Source: Actinomycetes bacterium (GTDB lineage: Bacteria > Actinomycetota > Acidimicrobiia > Acidimicrobiales > SZUA-35). From it: DNA of 43,282 nt. A program made the position numbers and the translations under genes. How positions within the stretch are numbered: the first letter of the stretch is position 1; the number at the start of each line of letters is the position of its first letter. Shown here in pieces: positions 1-8,545 of this stretch. The DNA is taken from NCBI GenBank assembly GCA_024276425.1, contig JAJRXF010000085.1, positions 1 to 43,282 of the forward strand. Reading direction: 5' to 3'. The notes beneath the pieces were generated by a model. That model was given only the letters and a program-made list of their open reading frames with translations, was not told the DNA's origin and did not search any database.

Positions 1-801
1 ATGCCAGAGGCCAGTGTCGACAACGACTTCCCCATGGTGTTCGAGCACTTGATCCATGTTGAGGAGTTCGGCCAACTCCTTGTTGGCAGCCCAGGCTTGC
101 ACGGTTGGCAAGTCGGACAAGGAAACTCCGTCCTGACGGGAAAGGAACGCCATTTGGCGAACGATTTGGGTTGGAACGGCTTGGGTTCGGCGACCATTGG
201 CTCGAACGGGAAGGGGGGTGGTGGCGATCGCCACTATTTCGTGGGTGGTCTGGGCGCTGGTGCTGGCTTGAGTCAAGAGGACCTCTGGGGCACCAACTCC
301 GACTGGAAGGCGCCCCCGGACATGATCCAGCCAATACGCCTCGTTGGTCACCAACTCCCTTGTCAAACCGGACCATCCAACTTTAACGAAGGCAACCGGA
401 GTCCCGTCCGGTCGAATCAGTTGCAAGACAGGTTTGCGGTTCCGTCGTCTCGGACCCAGGCTGATGGTTGAAAGTAGTTGGGTTTCGCCCAAATTGGCCT
501 CGATGTGTCGAACCAAACCAAAAGGTGGCAGCTGCAGGATCTCTCCACCGGCAAAGCGAAGAACACCGAGCCTGGCTGTTGTCTGGGCAAACAGACTTTG
601 CGCTCGTTCCCCAAAACCTCGGTCGTCGTGGTCTCGACGCATCGATGCTTGTGTCACTCGAGTGGGTTTGAGGGGGATTAGTAGCTGTGGTTCGACCTGT
701 GAGGGACGACAAAGATAGGAAGTCGTCGGACCATCGACGAAGCCACCGAGTACATCGGTCAACCACTCAAGTTCGTTTCGCTCGCGAAGGGGCGCGGACA
801 C
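1..801 (-). CDS. Phosphotransferase (APH/choline-kinase-like), cut by the left edge
   Basis: Reading the minus strand from a GTG at 801 gives 267 uninterrupted codons that run off the window. The protein looks real: it has a kinase-like lysine in VAFVKVGWSGLTREL (K140) and a downstream NEAYWL (E154), the spacing of the ATP-binding Lys/Glu pair of aminoglycoside-phosphotransferase folds. The last visible residues are VVVDTGLWH, so the catalytic loop (normally HGDxxxxN) would lie just outside the window. It is divergent from the lipoprotein gene at 850, leaving about 48 bp for promoters. By inference it could phosphorylate a sugar or small molecule for the adjacent glycan locus; the substrate is unknown. 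The start is uncertain: TTG at 819, GTG at 657 and ATG at 642 are in frame. The plus-strand reading of the same stretch looks like a shadow. Confidence 0.62.
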   Translation of the reverse strand, partial: MSAPLRERNELEWLTDVLGGFVDGPTTSYLCRPSQVEPQLLIPLKPTRVTQASMRRDHDDRGFGERAQSLFAQTTARLGVLRFAGGEILQLPPFGLVRHIEANLGETQLLSTISLGPRRRNRKPVLQLIRPDGTPVAFVKVGWSGLTRELVTNEAYWLDHVRGRLPVGVGAPEVLLTQASTSAQTTHEIVAIATTPLPVRANGRRTQAVPTQIVRQMAFLSRQDGVSLSDLPTVQAWAANKELAELLNMDQVLEHHGEVVVDTGLWH

Positions 802-849
802 CGCTATTTGATAGCTCAATTTGTGTCGAGATCTGCCGATGCCTTGGAA

Positions 850-1416
850 ATGAACGCAAATCGCTCAGGCTTGGCAGTCATGCTGATTGTTATTGTCGCG
901 GGCGCGTTAGTGACGGGTTGTGGTCGCGACCAAAATACCGCACAAGATGGCCTGGTCAGAGTCGATCCCTCGACCACAGCGACAACTTCTCGAATCGTGC
1001 CAGCCGAGGTAGGGCAAAATTCCGATTTGCCGGTCAGTTCCGATGAGGCATCGGCGGTGGCGGGTGAGAACCTAGATGGCGAGAACCAGAGGGTGACGAC
1101 TCTAGCCGAGGTCGTCGTCACCACGAACCAAGTCGCGACTTCTAGCACCTCGACGACGTCCAAACTGGTAGACGGGAATGACTTGGTAGCCTGCGCAAAC
1201 GTGGAAACCGGGTATCTGTTCCTCTTGGATGGTCGTGTTGTGCAAGCAAATCCCTATCTTGAAACCGGTTCGAGTCAGGCGTCACAAAGCGGAAACCCCG
1301 CCTATGTGAAAGCCGCGTTGAGTTTGTCTCAAGCAGCATCGCAAGCCGATGTCCAGGCCAGAGCCGACGAGTTCATGTCCTTGTGTGAGTCCGACGGTTA
1401 TGAACGGTTGGCCTGA
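850..1416 (+). CDS. Small secreted lipoprotein, unknown function
   Basis: This 188-residue protein starts at ATG 850. That start puts a short hydrophobic signal directly after MNANRSG and ends it in a lipobox, VTGC, with the lipidated Cys at residue 24. The mature part begins with a long Ser/Thr/Val-rich stretch (about residues 25-110), typical of a flexible wall-spanning linker. A small folded C-terminal region follows, with two cysteines (in VACANV and SLCESD) that could form a disulfide outside the membrane. I do not recognise the family. It is the first gene of the plus-strand glycan unit and overlaps the next start by 17 nt, so it is probably co-expressed. An in-frame ATG at 808 would bury the signal peptide and is less likely. 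Confidence 0.72.
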   Translation: MNANRSGLAVMLIVIVAGALVTGCGRDQNTAQDGLVRVDPSTTATTSRIVPAEVGQNSDLPVSSDEASAVAGENLDGENQRVTTLAEVVVTTNQVATSSTSTTSKLVDGNDLVACANVETGYLFLLDGRVVQANPYLETGSSQASQSGNPAYVKAALSLSQAASQADVQARADEFMSLCESDGYERLA

Positions 1417-1927
1417 GGTGGGTGGTCTGTCTAGCGATGCGGGTGTAGAGAATCCCGATCTGATTTGGTCGGACCCTCGTAAGGTCTTGTTTGTATGCTC
1501 GGCTGGCGGTCACTTGTCCCAACTACTCCAACTCAGACCTTGGTGGGAGCATCACGATCGCCGCTGGGTCACGTTTGACATTCCGGATGCATGGGCCAAA
1601 CTCAAGGGGGAGACGCTCATCCCTGCGCATCACCCAACGACGCGGAGCATTCCAAACACCTTCCGAAACTACAAGCTTGCTCGCGAGATACTCTCTTCAT
1701 GGAAGCCAGATGTAGTTGTTTCGAACGGCGCAGGCGCTGCGGTGCCCTTCTTTATCCACGCCAAGAAGCTCGGAATACCAACTGCCTATATTGAGGTTTA
1801 TGACCGGATCGACTCTCGTACGCTTTCCGGACGGCTATGCCTCCCGCTTTCGAGCAAGTTTTGTGTGCAGTGGCCAGAACAGCAGGCGTTGTATGAGGGC
1901 AGCGAGAATGTGGGGCTGTTGTACTGA
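1400..1927 (+). CDS. Alg14/PssD-like glycosyltransferase subunit
   Basis: This is the N-terminal-half (GT-B acceptor side) partner of a split glycosyltransferase of the Alg13/Alg14 or PssE/PssD type. The sequence shows the characteristic opening VLFVCSAGGHLSQLL, then VVVSNGAGAAVPFF, then an acceptor-side segment GIPTAYIEVYDRIDS. At about 175 residues it has the usual length for a stand-alone Alg14-like subunit. Members of this pair sit at the inner membrane face and add the second sugar to a lipid-linked first sugar. The partner gene follows at once, with the stop (1925-1927) and next ATG sharing one base. ATG 1400 is preferred over an ATG at 1349 deep inside the lipoprotein gene; GTG 1418 is another option. 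Confidence 0.82.
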   Translation: MNGWPEVGGLSSDAGVENPDLIWSDPRKVLFVCSAGGHLSQLLQLRPWWEHHDRRWVTFDIPDAWAKLKGETLIPAHHPTTRSIPNTFRNYKLAREILSSWKPDVVVSNGAGAAVPFFIHAKKLGIPTAYIEVYDRIDSRTLSGRLCLPLSSKFCVQWPEQQALYEGSENVGLLY

Positions 1928-2529
1928 TGGCTGTGGCTGACCTTTTGTCTGACGACGAGGACCGACCGATCGTTATCGTTTCGGTCGGCACCGATCATCA
2001 CCGGTTCGACCGGCTGGTTCAATGGACCGAGGATTTCGCGGCCAAGAGGCTAGACGTGGCCTTTGTCGTTCAGCGGGGTACATCTCGCTCACCCAAGGGT
2101 GTCACCTCTCAAGAGTTGATTCCTCACCAGGACATCCAGGCCATGTTCCGTCGGGCGGCGGTGGTGGTTTGCCATGGTGGTCCATCAACGGTGATGGATG
2201 CGAGAGCGCAGGGGCGTCTCCCCATCGTCGTTCCCCGGAACCCAGACTTGGGTGAGCATGTCGATGGCCATCAGATGCGTTTCGCCGACCATCTTGAAAC
2301 CAACGGAATTGCCAAGGTTGCCAGAAGTGAGGCTGAGTTCACCCGGATGCTGGACGAGGCGCTGTTAAGTCCTGAGGAGTTTTCCATTGGGGTGGCCGAG
2401 GTGACTGTTCCTCCGGGCGTGGTGCGCTTTGGCCAGGTTCTGGATGACTTGCTGGGGGTAACGACTCCAATCAATAGGCCGGATGTAGCCGATTCGGTTC
2501 CCACCAATCAAGAGAATCTGAGCCCGTGA
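1927..2529 (+). CDS. Alg13/PssE-like glycosyltransferase subunit
   Basis: This is the catalytic, nucleotide-sugar-binding half of the split transferase, resembling the C-terminal domain of MurG (GT28). Visible features are an opening beta strand IVIVSVGTDHHRFDRLVQW, the donor-site motif VVCHGGPSTVMDA, and IVVPRNPDLGEHVDGHQM, all highly typical of PssE/Alg13 proteins. It is 200 residues long, slightly longer than usual because of a polar tail. With the preceding subunit it should transfer one sugar from a nucleotide donor to a polyprenyl-diphosphate-sugar on the cytoplasmic face. The identity of the sugar cannot be read from the sequence. The stop overlaps the next GTG start by 4 nt, which suggests translational coupling. 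Confidence 0.84.
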   Translation: MAVADLLSDDEDRPIVIVSVGTDHHRFDRLVQWTEDFAAKRLDVAFVVQRGTSRSPKGVTSQELIPHQDIQAMFRRAAVVVCHGGPSTVMDARAQGRLPIVVPRNPDLGEHVDGHQMRFADHLETNGIAKVARSEAEFTRMLDEALLSPEEFSIGVAEVTVPPGVVRFGQVLDDLLGVTTPINRPDVADSVPTNQENLSP

Positions 2530-3446
2530 GACCAGACCTTGTCAACCGGTCCGTTTCGGTACTAATTGCCACGATGGATCGGCCTCAGCTTTTACGTCGA
2601 GCCCTTGAGGGTGTTCTTCACCAAGACTTTCCCCATGACATCGAAATAGTCGTCTGCTATGACAACAACCAGCCCGATCTCTCGCTGGAGATGGTGGATG
2701 GGAATCGGCGGATCCGAGTAATCACCAACACACACTCCAAGGGCTTGGCGGGTGCCCGCAATAGTGGTGTCGCGGCCGCAAGCCACCCTTGGCTAGCATT
2801 TTGTGACGATGACGACGAATGGTTGCCGTCAAAGTTGGCTGCACAGTTCGAGGCTCTGGCCACTACTCCAGATGCCCGAGTGGCAACGTCTGGCATTTTC
2901 ATCCACTACGAAGGCACGGACACCGCCCGAATACCTGACCCAGCGCTTCTGACCTTTCGTGGCTTTCTCGAGGATCGCATGACCGATGTTCACCCGTCGG
3001 CCACCTTGGTTTCGGCCGAGCTTGTCGCCGAGATTGGTGATGTGGACGAAACCATTCCTGGTGGATATGGGGAGGACTACGACTGGCTACTTCGCGCCGC
3101 CCGGCTTTCGTCCTTCGCGGTTGCTTGTGAGCCGTTGGTCCGGGTCCACTGGCATGGAGGCTCCTACTTCTTTGAGAAATGGAAGACCATCGACGAGGCG
3201 TTGGATTTCTTGGTCAACAAGTACCCAGAATTTGAAGATCACCCTGGTGGCCTGGCCCGTATTCGCGGCCAGCAAGCCGTTGCTCGTGCTGCTATGGGTA
3301 AGCGTGGTGATGCCGCTCGAATGGCATTTGACACCTTTCGTCTCCGGCCAACCGAAAAACGGGTTCCCGTTGCCTTGGCCGTGGCGGCCGGCGTTCCCGC
3401 GGCCACAGTTCTGAAATTCGCTCACAAGCTAGGCAAGGGGATCTAA
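2526..3446 (+). CDS. Family 2 glycosyltransferase
   Basis: A 306-residue GT-A fold enzyme. It begins with the typical VSVLIATMDRPQLLRRAL nucleotide-binding strand and helix. It has GLAGARNSGVAAA before the metal-binding DxD region, here FCDDDDEWLPSKL (about residues 95-107). A later GEDYDWLLRAA supplies the expected acidic ED catalytic pair. No membrane segment is obvious apart from a moderately hydrophobic C-terminus. It starts at GTG 2526 inside a GTGA overlap with the preceding gene. Its role is inferred as adding a sugar to the growing lipid-linked oligosaccharide in the cytoplasm; donor and linkage are unknown. The reading is open to 3446 with no sign of damage. Confidence 0.86.
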   Translation: MRPDLVNRSVSVLIATMDRPQLLRRALEGVLHQDFPHDIEIVVCYDNNQPDLSLEMVDGNRRIRVITNTHSKGLAGARNSGVAAASHPWLAFCDDDDEWLPSKLAAQFEALATTPDARVATSGIFIHYEGTDTARIPDPALLTFRGFLEDRMTDVHPSATLVSAELVAEIGDVDETIPGGYGEDYDWLLRAARLSSFAVACEPLVRVHWHGGSYFFEKWKTIDEALDFLVNKYPEFEDHPGGLARIRGQQAVARAAMGKRGDAARMAFDTFRLRPTEKRVPVALAVAAGVPAATVLKFAHKLGKGI

Positions 3447-3473
3447 GACGACTAGTCAGCTCCCAACCCACCA

Positions 3474-4229
3474 ATGTCTGCACTAAACCGGGCGATAGAT
3501 CTGCTTCCCGACCCCTTGGTCTGGCGGCTGGTTCATCGGTTTTGGCAATACCAAGAGCCCGAGCTTCGCCAGCTTGGCGACTATATTCTGACGGACAAGA
3601 CCGCGGTCGATATCGGAGCCTGGTGGGGCCCGTGGACCGCAGCCTTCGCCAGACAGTGTCCGAACGTGCACAGTTTCGAGCCCCAGCCTCAGTTGGCAGC
3701 GAGACTGCGACGTTGGGTGCCCGACAATGTTGTCCTACACGAGGCCGCCGTAAGCGATCGAGCTGGTCGAGCGGTTCTTCATCGCCCGGACTCCCTTCCT
3801 GGAACCGATGGTCTGGCCACGTTGCGTACCGATTCCGACGGCCCAAGTGAGAACGTTGGTCAGGACGTCGTTGAGGTAGAAACGGTTACCATCGACTCCT
3901 GCGAACTGAGCAACGTCGGCCTGATGAAGATTGACGTAGAGGGGTTCGAGTTACCAGCATTGCGGGGCGCTGAGCAGACCATCCTTCGCGACCGACCTCG
4001 GCTGATTATCGAGATCGAGCAGCGTCACCTCGACATACCGATTGATGAAGTGTTCAAATGGCTTGTCGAGCGCGAGTATCGGGGGCACTTTCTGCGCGGC
4101 TCGAATTGGGTGAGCCTTGATGAATTCGATGTGGCTCGGGATCAGACCAGACTGGCCGAACAGCCAAAAAGCTCCAAGTACATCAACGCCTTTCTTTTTG
4201 TCGCGGATAGGCAAGACTGGCGTCCGTGA
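3474..4229 (+). CDS. FkbM-family SAM-dependent methyltransferase
   Basis: A 251-residue methyltransferase. The SAM-binding motif I is AVDIGAWWGPWTAAFA, followed by the acidic ribose-binding strand HSFEPQP, and the FkbM hallmark LMKIDVEGFELPALRGAE lies at about residues 146-163. Proteins of this family O-methylate hydroxyls of sugars or polyketides. In this operon a methylated glycan residue is the natural inference. The start ATG 3474 lies 27 nt after the previous stop. The gene ends in a GTGA overlap with the large membrane protein that follows. Length and motif order are normal for the family. Confidence 0.84.
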   Translation: MSALNRAIDLLPDPLVWRLVHRFWQYQEPELRQLGDYILTDKTAVDIGAWWGPWTAAFARQCPNVHSFEPQPQLAARLRRWVPDNVVLHEAAVSDRAGRAVLHRPDSLPGTDGLATLRTDSDGPSENVGQDVVEVETVTIDSCELSNVGLMKIDVEGFELPALRGAEQTILRDRPRLIIEIEQRHLDIPIDEVFKWLVEREYRGHFLRGSNWVSLDEFDVARDQTRLAEQPKSSKYINAFLFVADRQDWRP

Positions 4230-6088
4230 TTGGATCCGGGGCCCAGGTGGGTTGGCTCGTCAAGTTGAGCAGTTCTCCCTGGGCGATCGCCAGTGCGTTG
4301 GTTGGGCTTGCTGGCGGATTCTTGGTTGGTGGGTGGTCTCTGACCGGTGACTTCTTACTGAACTGGGATCAGGTCATTGGCCCAGACATTCCCCTGCCAC
4401 CTGGCGTGTGGGGACTTGGCCCCGAACTACCAAGGCGGGCCCCGTTTTACATCCCTTTGTGGCTTCTCAGCCTGGGTCTGCCGGGGCCGACCGTGGTTGG
4501 AATACTCTTGATTTCTGCCACCGCCATTGGGGTGGTTGGAGCGGCTCGCCTGGTTGGCTTTGGGCCGGTCGGAGTGGTGGCCGGGGTGGTCTATGGGCTG
4601 TCCCCGTTCCTGTTGAGCCGAGCAGCTGTCGGCCACCTACCCGTAGTTGTCGCCACCGCGCTTCTTCCTTGGTTGATGTACGAGATTGAAAGTCGCAATC
4701 CTCGATCCTTGTTTCGGTGGGCGGTTGGGTTTGGATTGCTCGGATCGAGTGGGGCCTTTCTTGGCCTGATTCCAATCGGGCTCGCATTGTGGCAGCGGGG
4801 TCTAAGTACCCGGCTAGTGCTCAAGGGGGCGATGCTTGCCTTCCTCAGCCAAGCGTCGTGGGTAATTCCTGGAGTTGTCGCCATAGCGGTCGGGGTTCCA
4901 TTCCCGACCTCGGAAACATCAGCCTTCGATCTGCGGGTTGACGGAATTAATGGAATCGCTCGGGTGGTTGCTGGTGGTGGGTTGTTCCTGCCCGACGAGG
5001 ATGTGGCTCGCAGAGCGGGAGCGGTAGCCGGATTGTTGGGGCTGGTTCTTCTCGGGCTCGGGGTGAGTGGCCTCCGCCTTCGTTCCCGACCGCTTCACTC
5101 AAATGCTCGCTCCGATCTGATGTGGTGGGTCGCCTTGGTTGGCGCAGCTCTGTTGTTCGTTCCTGCGGTTCCCCTTCTGGGTGACCTTTGGCGGGCTCTT
5201 GTCTCCATCGGGCCTTTCGGCGTCCTCAGAGAGACACAGAAGTTCTGGCCCCTTCTCGGATTGGCGTTGACCGTCGGGTTGGCGCAAATCTTGCGGGCCC
5301 AGTGTCGTGACGTTGGCCTGGCGCTGGGGGTGCTCGTTGGGGCCCTCTTGATTGGATCAAGCATGCCTGGGCTTAGGGGAGCTGGTGGTCGTCTTGAGGC
5401 AGTAGAAGCCCCAGTCGAATGGGCGACGGTCACCGCAGCGCTCGCCTCCGATCCGGGACGCGTTGCCGTCTTCCCTTGGCGCCGCTACGACGCCCTTGGC
5501 TTGTCAAAGGGGCGAACTGTCCTCCAGCCTGGTCCATGGGTCCTCCAGGGTTCGATTCTCATTAGTGCAGATACAGGGAACCGGTCAGCATCGGTCGAGC
5601 GGTTGGAGATCCTGGAGGAAGGCTTGGGCAATGTCGACGCCCAAATTCGAGCTGGCCAGGACGTCGCGCCAGCCCTACGTTCGGCCCGGGTTGACTGGGT
5701 TCTGGTACTGAACGCTGATGAGGCCGCCTTTTATGGGCGGCTTGGTCGCGAGAGCGACGTCACCCAAGTTGTGGCGAGTTCGACGGCGGATCTCTATCGG
5801 ATCGACCCCGGACCGAGCCAGCAGCCTCGACCAAACAGCCAGCTGAGTTGGACCGGCATGCCGATACCCGTGCATCGGGTGAGCGGAGGTGAGAGCTGGG
5901 ATCGGTCCTGTGAACGTGGCTGGTTAGTGGGGTTCTCGCCGTTGGAGCGGACCAAGGGCACTTGCCGGGTTCCGTCCTCGGGCGGGATCCTCTGGTTCCC
6001 TTTGGCTGCCATAGCCATCCTCGGTCCGGTGGTCAGTCTGACGGCGGCCGGGTTCTTGCGACCACAAAGGGTGACGACAGCTGGGTGA
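4226..6088 (+). CDS. Multi-spanning GT-C-like membrane protein
   Basis: A 620-residue polytopic protein starting at GTG 4226, with roughly ten predicted hydrophobic helices in the first 390 residues, one more near the C-terminus (LWFPLAAIAILGPVVSL), and a soluble stretch between. The first outer loop carries acidic residues (NWDQVIGPDIP) where GT-C glycosyltransferases place their catalytic Asp/Glu. The soluble part opens with PGRVAVFPWRRY and ends with DWVLVLNADEAAFYG. This matches the layout I see in the AftD-like half of the fusion at 9198-14072 (GRVLVLPG, then THVLLRNDLDW), so the two may be distant relatives. By inference it uses a polyprenyl-phosphate sugar on the outer membrane face. 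It could instead be a non-enzymatic polymer-handling protein. Substrate unknown. Confidence 0.62.
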   Translation: MIGSGAQVGWLVKLSSSPWAIASALVGLAGGFLVGGWSLTGDFLLNWDQVIGPDIPLPPGVWGLGPELPRRAPFYIPLWLLSLGLPGPTVVGILLISATAIGVVGAARLVGFGPVGVVAGVVYGLSPFLLSRAAVGHLPVVVATALLPWLMYEIESRNPRSLFRWAVGFGLLGSSGAFLGLIPIGLALWQRGLSTRLVLKGAMLAFLSQASWVIPGVVAIAVGVPFPTSETSAFDLRVDGINGIARVVAGGGLFLPDEDVARRAGAVAGLLGLVLLGLGVSGLRLRSRPLHSNARSDLMWWVALVGAALLFVPAVPLLGDLWRALVSIGPFGVLRETQKFWPLLGLALTVGLAQILRAQCRDVGLALGVLVGALLIGSSMPGLRGAGGRLEAVEAPVEWATVTAALASDPGRVAVFPWRRYDALGLSKGRTVLQPGPWVLQGSILISADTGNRSASVERLEILEEGLGNVDAQIRAGQDVAPALRSARVDWVLVLNADEAAFYGRLGRESDVTQVVASSTADLYRIDPGPSQQPRPNSQLSWTGMPIPVHRVSGGESWDRSCERGWLVGFSPLERTKGTCRVPSSGGILWFPLAAIAILGPVVSLTAAGFLRPQRVTTAG

Positions 6089-6181
6089 ATCTCCATTTGC
6101 GTGGTTGTTACCCATGGGTTACTTTGTTGTATGCAAAGAAGGTGTGGCGGCGGTCACAGAAGCCGCAAAGCGAGAAGCAGT

Positions 6182-6676
6182 ATGAGAGCACTAGCCAGAT
6201 TTACAGGCATGATCCTTGTCACAGCATTGACATTGGTCTTCGTTGGCCCTGCGTCGGCCCAATACGGGGAGGACCCACCCGAAACAGTTGTGATTGGAGT
6301 CGGAAACGCCGATCAGGACTGCGAGTTCTTGGCTCGCTTTACGGCTCCCTCGGAGATCGCAGAAACCTATCTCATCTATGTGGTCGGTACCGACGAGGAT
6401 GGCGAGCCCTTCGAATATGTTCTAGCCAACGTCACCCCAGCCTTTGCTGGATTGTCCTGGACTCTGAACGGAATCGATATGGAGCCAGGATCTGAGTTCA
6501 CCATCGAGGCTCGGTACAACAAAGGGACCAACTTGAGCCCACAGGTTCTTGGCATCACCCAGCTGCCAACGACGGGCTCTGATTCGCGAAGCATTGTTGG
6601 CCTTGGCGTTGTCATGACAGTCTTGGGCGGCGCTCTGTTCTACGGCTCACGGGTCCGCAACAGCCGGCTGGCGTGA
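6182..6676 (+). CDS. Secreted protein with C-terminal LPTTG sorting-like signal
   Basis: A 164-residue protein. It has an N-terminal signal peptide (MRALARFTGMILVTALTLV, cleavage likely after ASA), a small acidic outer domain of about 100 residues, and the C-terminal trio of a sortase substrate: LPTTG at residues 128-132, a hydrophobic helix (IVGLGVVMTVLGGALFYG), and a short basic tail SRVRNSRLA. ATG 6182 is chosen because GAGAAG sits 8 nt upstream and the signal peptide then starts properly; an in-frame ATG at 6101 would not give one. No sortase gene lies in the window. Its place between glycan genes and its GTGA coupling to the next gene suggest a wall-linked partner of the glycan. The outer domain is not recognised. 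Confidence 0.74.
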   Translation: MRALARFTGMILVTALTLVFVGPASAQYGEDPPETVVIGVGNADQDCEFLARFTAPSEIAETYLIYVVGTDEDGEPFEYVLANVTPAFAGLSWTLNGIDMEPGSEFTIEARYNKGTNLSPQVLGITQLPTTGSDSRSIVGLGVVMTVLGGALFYGSRVRNSRLA

Positions 6677-7458
6677 GCCCGAACGCCGCCGCTTCGGTCA
6701 GCGTCATCCTTCCTACTCGCAACGAAGAGGCCAATATCGAAGAGGTCCTTCGGCGTATCGACCTACTTGGTGTATGCCATCAGATCGTAGTTGTCGATGA
6801 TGGTGATGACGATACAGCTAGCCGAGCAAGCCACCTTGAAGGACTAACGGCAGACGTCCGTGTCGTCCGCCGCCAAGGATCAGACCGTACCGGCGGCCTC
6901 GGTACGGCCATTGTTGAGGGTCTCTCATACTCCGATGGCGACTTAATCGTCGTCATGGATGCTGACCTGCAGCACCCACCTGAGCTAATCGTCTCCTTGG
7001 TGGAAACCCTTGCGCGAGTCGATCTTTGCATCGCTAGTCGGTTCAATTGGGACAATGTTATTGCTGGCCTCTCGCCGGTCCGGCGGTTCGCATCGCGGTG
7101 TGCTGGTCGCCTTGCCTTCCTGCTTTTCCCGGGTGCGCTGCGCAACGTCAGCGATCCAATGAGTGGCTACTTCGCTGTTCGCCGCTCATCCTTGGATGTC
7201 GGTCGACTCGATCCGGTTGGATACAAGATTCTTCTGGAGATCCTGGGGACTCACCAGCACTTCACGGTGGAAGAGGTGCCATTCTCCTTCGGACGTCGAG
7301 TGAACGGCGACTCCAAAGCAGGGCTACACGAAGGAATGCGATTCCTTCGACACGTCTTCCAACTTCGGCGTCGGACGAAGACCCCCAATTTGACTCGAAC
7401 CCCTCCAGCCGAGGACCTAATCATCGATTCTTCTCCCGGCAGGGTTGTCGTCCGATGA
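6673..7458 (+). CDS. DPM1-like family 2 glycosyltransferase (polyprenyl-phosphate sugar synthase-like)
   Basis: A 261-residue GT2 enzyme resembling dolichyl/polyprenyl-phosphate mannose synthases. Motifs are SVILPTRNEEANIEEVL at the start, IVVVDDGDDDTA, the metal-binding VVMDADLQHPPE, and a late FGRRVNGDSKAGLHEG that matches the DPM1 signature. There is no C-terminal membrane pair, as in the catalytic domain of mycobacterial Ppm1. Such enzymes make polyprenyl-phosphate sugars, the donors used by GT-C enzymes on the outer face. This fits the two large membrane proteins in the locus. It starts at GTG 6673 in a GTGA overlap with the LPTTG gene and ends in an ATGA overlap with the GT4 gene. The sugar specificity is not known. 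Confidence 0.82.
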   Translation: MSPNAAASVSVILPTRNEEANIEEVLRRIDLLGVCHQIVVVDDGDDDTASRASHLEGLTADVRVVRRQGSDRTGGLGTAIVEGLSYSDGDLIVVMDADLQHPPELIVSLVETLARVDLCIASRFNWDNVIAGLSPVRRFASRCAGRLAFLLFPGALRNVSDPMSGYFAVRRSSLDVGRLDPVGYKILLEILGTHQHFTVEEVPFSFGRRVNGDSKAGLHEGMRFLRHVFQLRRRTKTPNLTRTPPAEDLIIDSSPGRVVVR

Positions 7459-8531
7459 GAATGTTGTTTCAAGCGTCCCGTGATCTGGTTCACCCTCACG
7501 CGGGTGGTTCTGAAGTCTATATGGATCATGTCATGACGGGACTGGCCCAACGCGGCCATCAGATCCATCTTTCGGTTGGTAAACCCGTTGGGACGCATCT
7601 TTATGAGGTCAGCGGATCAGGAGGAACGTTCAGTCAATATCCGAAGGCCCCCTTTCGGCTCCTCCGAGATCGAGGTCGCTACGATCTCGTTGTAGACGTC
7701 GCCAATGGGATGACCTACTACTCTCCTTTGGTTCGTCCCGGACCGACGATTTGCCTTGTTCACCATATTCATACCGCAATGTGGTCGGAATGGTTCTCGC
7801 CTCCGGTTGCTGCATTCGGCCGCTTCCTCGAGCGTAAGATGATGCCGCTGGCGTATCGCTCGGCCACTTTCATCGCCGTGTCAAATTCGACCAAGACGGA
7901 ACTGGTCAAGCTTGGAGTCGACCCCTCGCGAATCGAGATCGTACACAACGCCACTCTGGTTCCGGAGGTCCCGGTGGCGGTTAAGGACACCGAACCTCTT
8001 TTCGTTGCCGTTGGGCGGCTCGTTCCTCACAAACAGTTGCACCTTCTACTAGAGCGCTGGCCCGAGGTCCGAGCCCAGACGGGCGGGAAATTGGTAATCG
8101 TCGGCGAGGGACCAGAGCGGGCGAGACTGGAACCTCTACTGAGCGCGGGAGCGACGTTGGCGGGAAAGGTCACTGAGGCCGAACGAGACGCGCTTCTTGC
8201 CCGTGCGACCGTCTTGCTCCATCCCTCCCATGTAGAAGGCTGGGGGCTTGTGGTGATGGAGGCGGCGGCCCAGCAGACACCAACTATCGGCTTCGATGTG
8301 GCTGGCGTCCGTGATTCCGTTTGTCACGAGCAGACCGGCTGGCTTTGTGCGGATCTTGATGAGTATGTGGATCGCTGGATTGAGGCGGCACAAGATCGAG
8401 AGTCAACTGGTCTTGTTGGCAAGAGGGCCAGAGAGTGGTCGGAGAGTTTTGGAGTGGAGAGGACTGTCGATGCCTTCGAGTCGGTTGCCCGGGCGACGGT
8501 TGCCAACTACGGCCTACCTAACGGTGGTTAG
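7455..8531 (+). CDS. Family 4 glycosyltransferase (GT-B fold)
   Basis: A 358-residue GT4 enzyme starting at ATG 7455, which overlaps the preceding stop as ATGA. The N-terminal acceptor domain has HAGGSEVYMDHVMTGLAQRG. The C-terminal donor domain has PLFVAVGRLVPHKQLHLLL, LVIVGEGPERARLE, and the EX7E signature in HPSHVEGWGLVVMEAAA, whose two Glu residues hold the nucleotide sugar. Length is normal for retaining GT4 enzymes. An in-frame ATG at 7047 lies far inside the preceding gene and is rejected. It probably adds one sugar to the lipid-linked intermediate on the cytoplasmic face; the linkage is not readable. Confidence 0.87.
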   Translation: MRMLFQASRDLVHPHAGGSEVYMDHVMTGLAQRGHQIHLSVGKPVGTHLYEVSGSGGTFSQYPKAPFRLLRDRGRYDLVVDVANGMTYYSPLVRPGPTICLVHHIHTAMWSEWFSPPVAAFGRFLERKMMPLAYRSATFIAVSNSTKTELVKLGVDPSRIEIVHNATLVPEVPVAVKDTEPLFVAVGRLVPHKQLHLLLERWPEVRAQTGGKLVIVGEGPERARLEPLLSAGATLAGKVTEAERDALLARATVLLHPSHVEGWGLVVMEAAAQQTPTIGFDVAGVRDSVCHEQTGWLCADLDEYVDRWIEAAQDRESTGLVGKRAREWSESFGVERTVDAFESVARATVANYGLPNGG

Positions 8532-8545
8532 AAGCCCGAGCTTTC

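Noticed and set aside
1-471. Plus-strand reading of 156 codons at the left edge
   Set aside because: The minus-strand frame here has kinase-like motifs and extends much further; the plus-strand product has no recognisable pattern.
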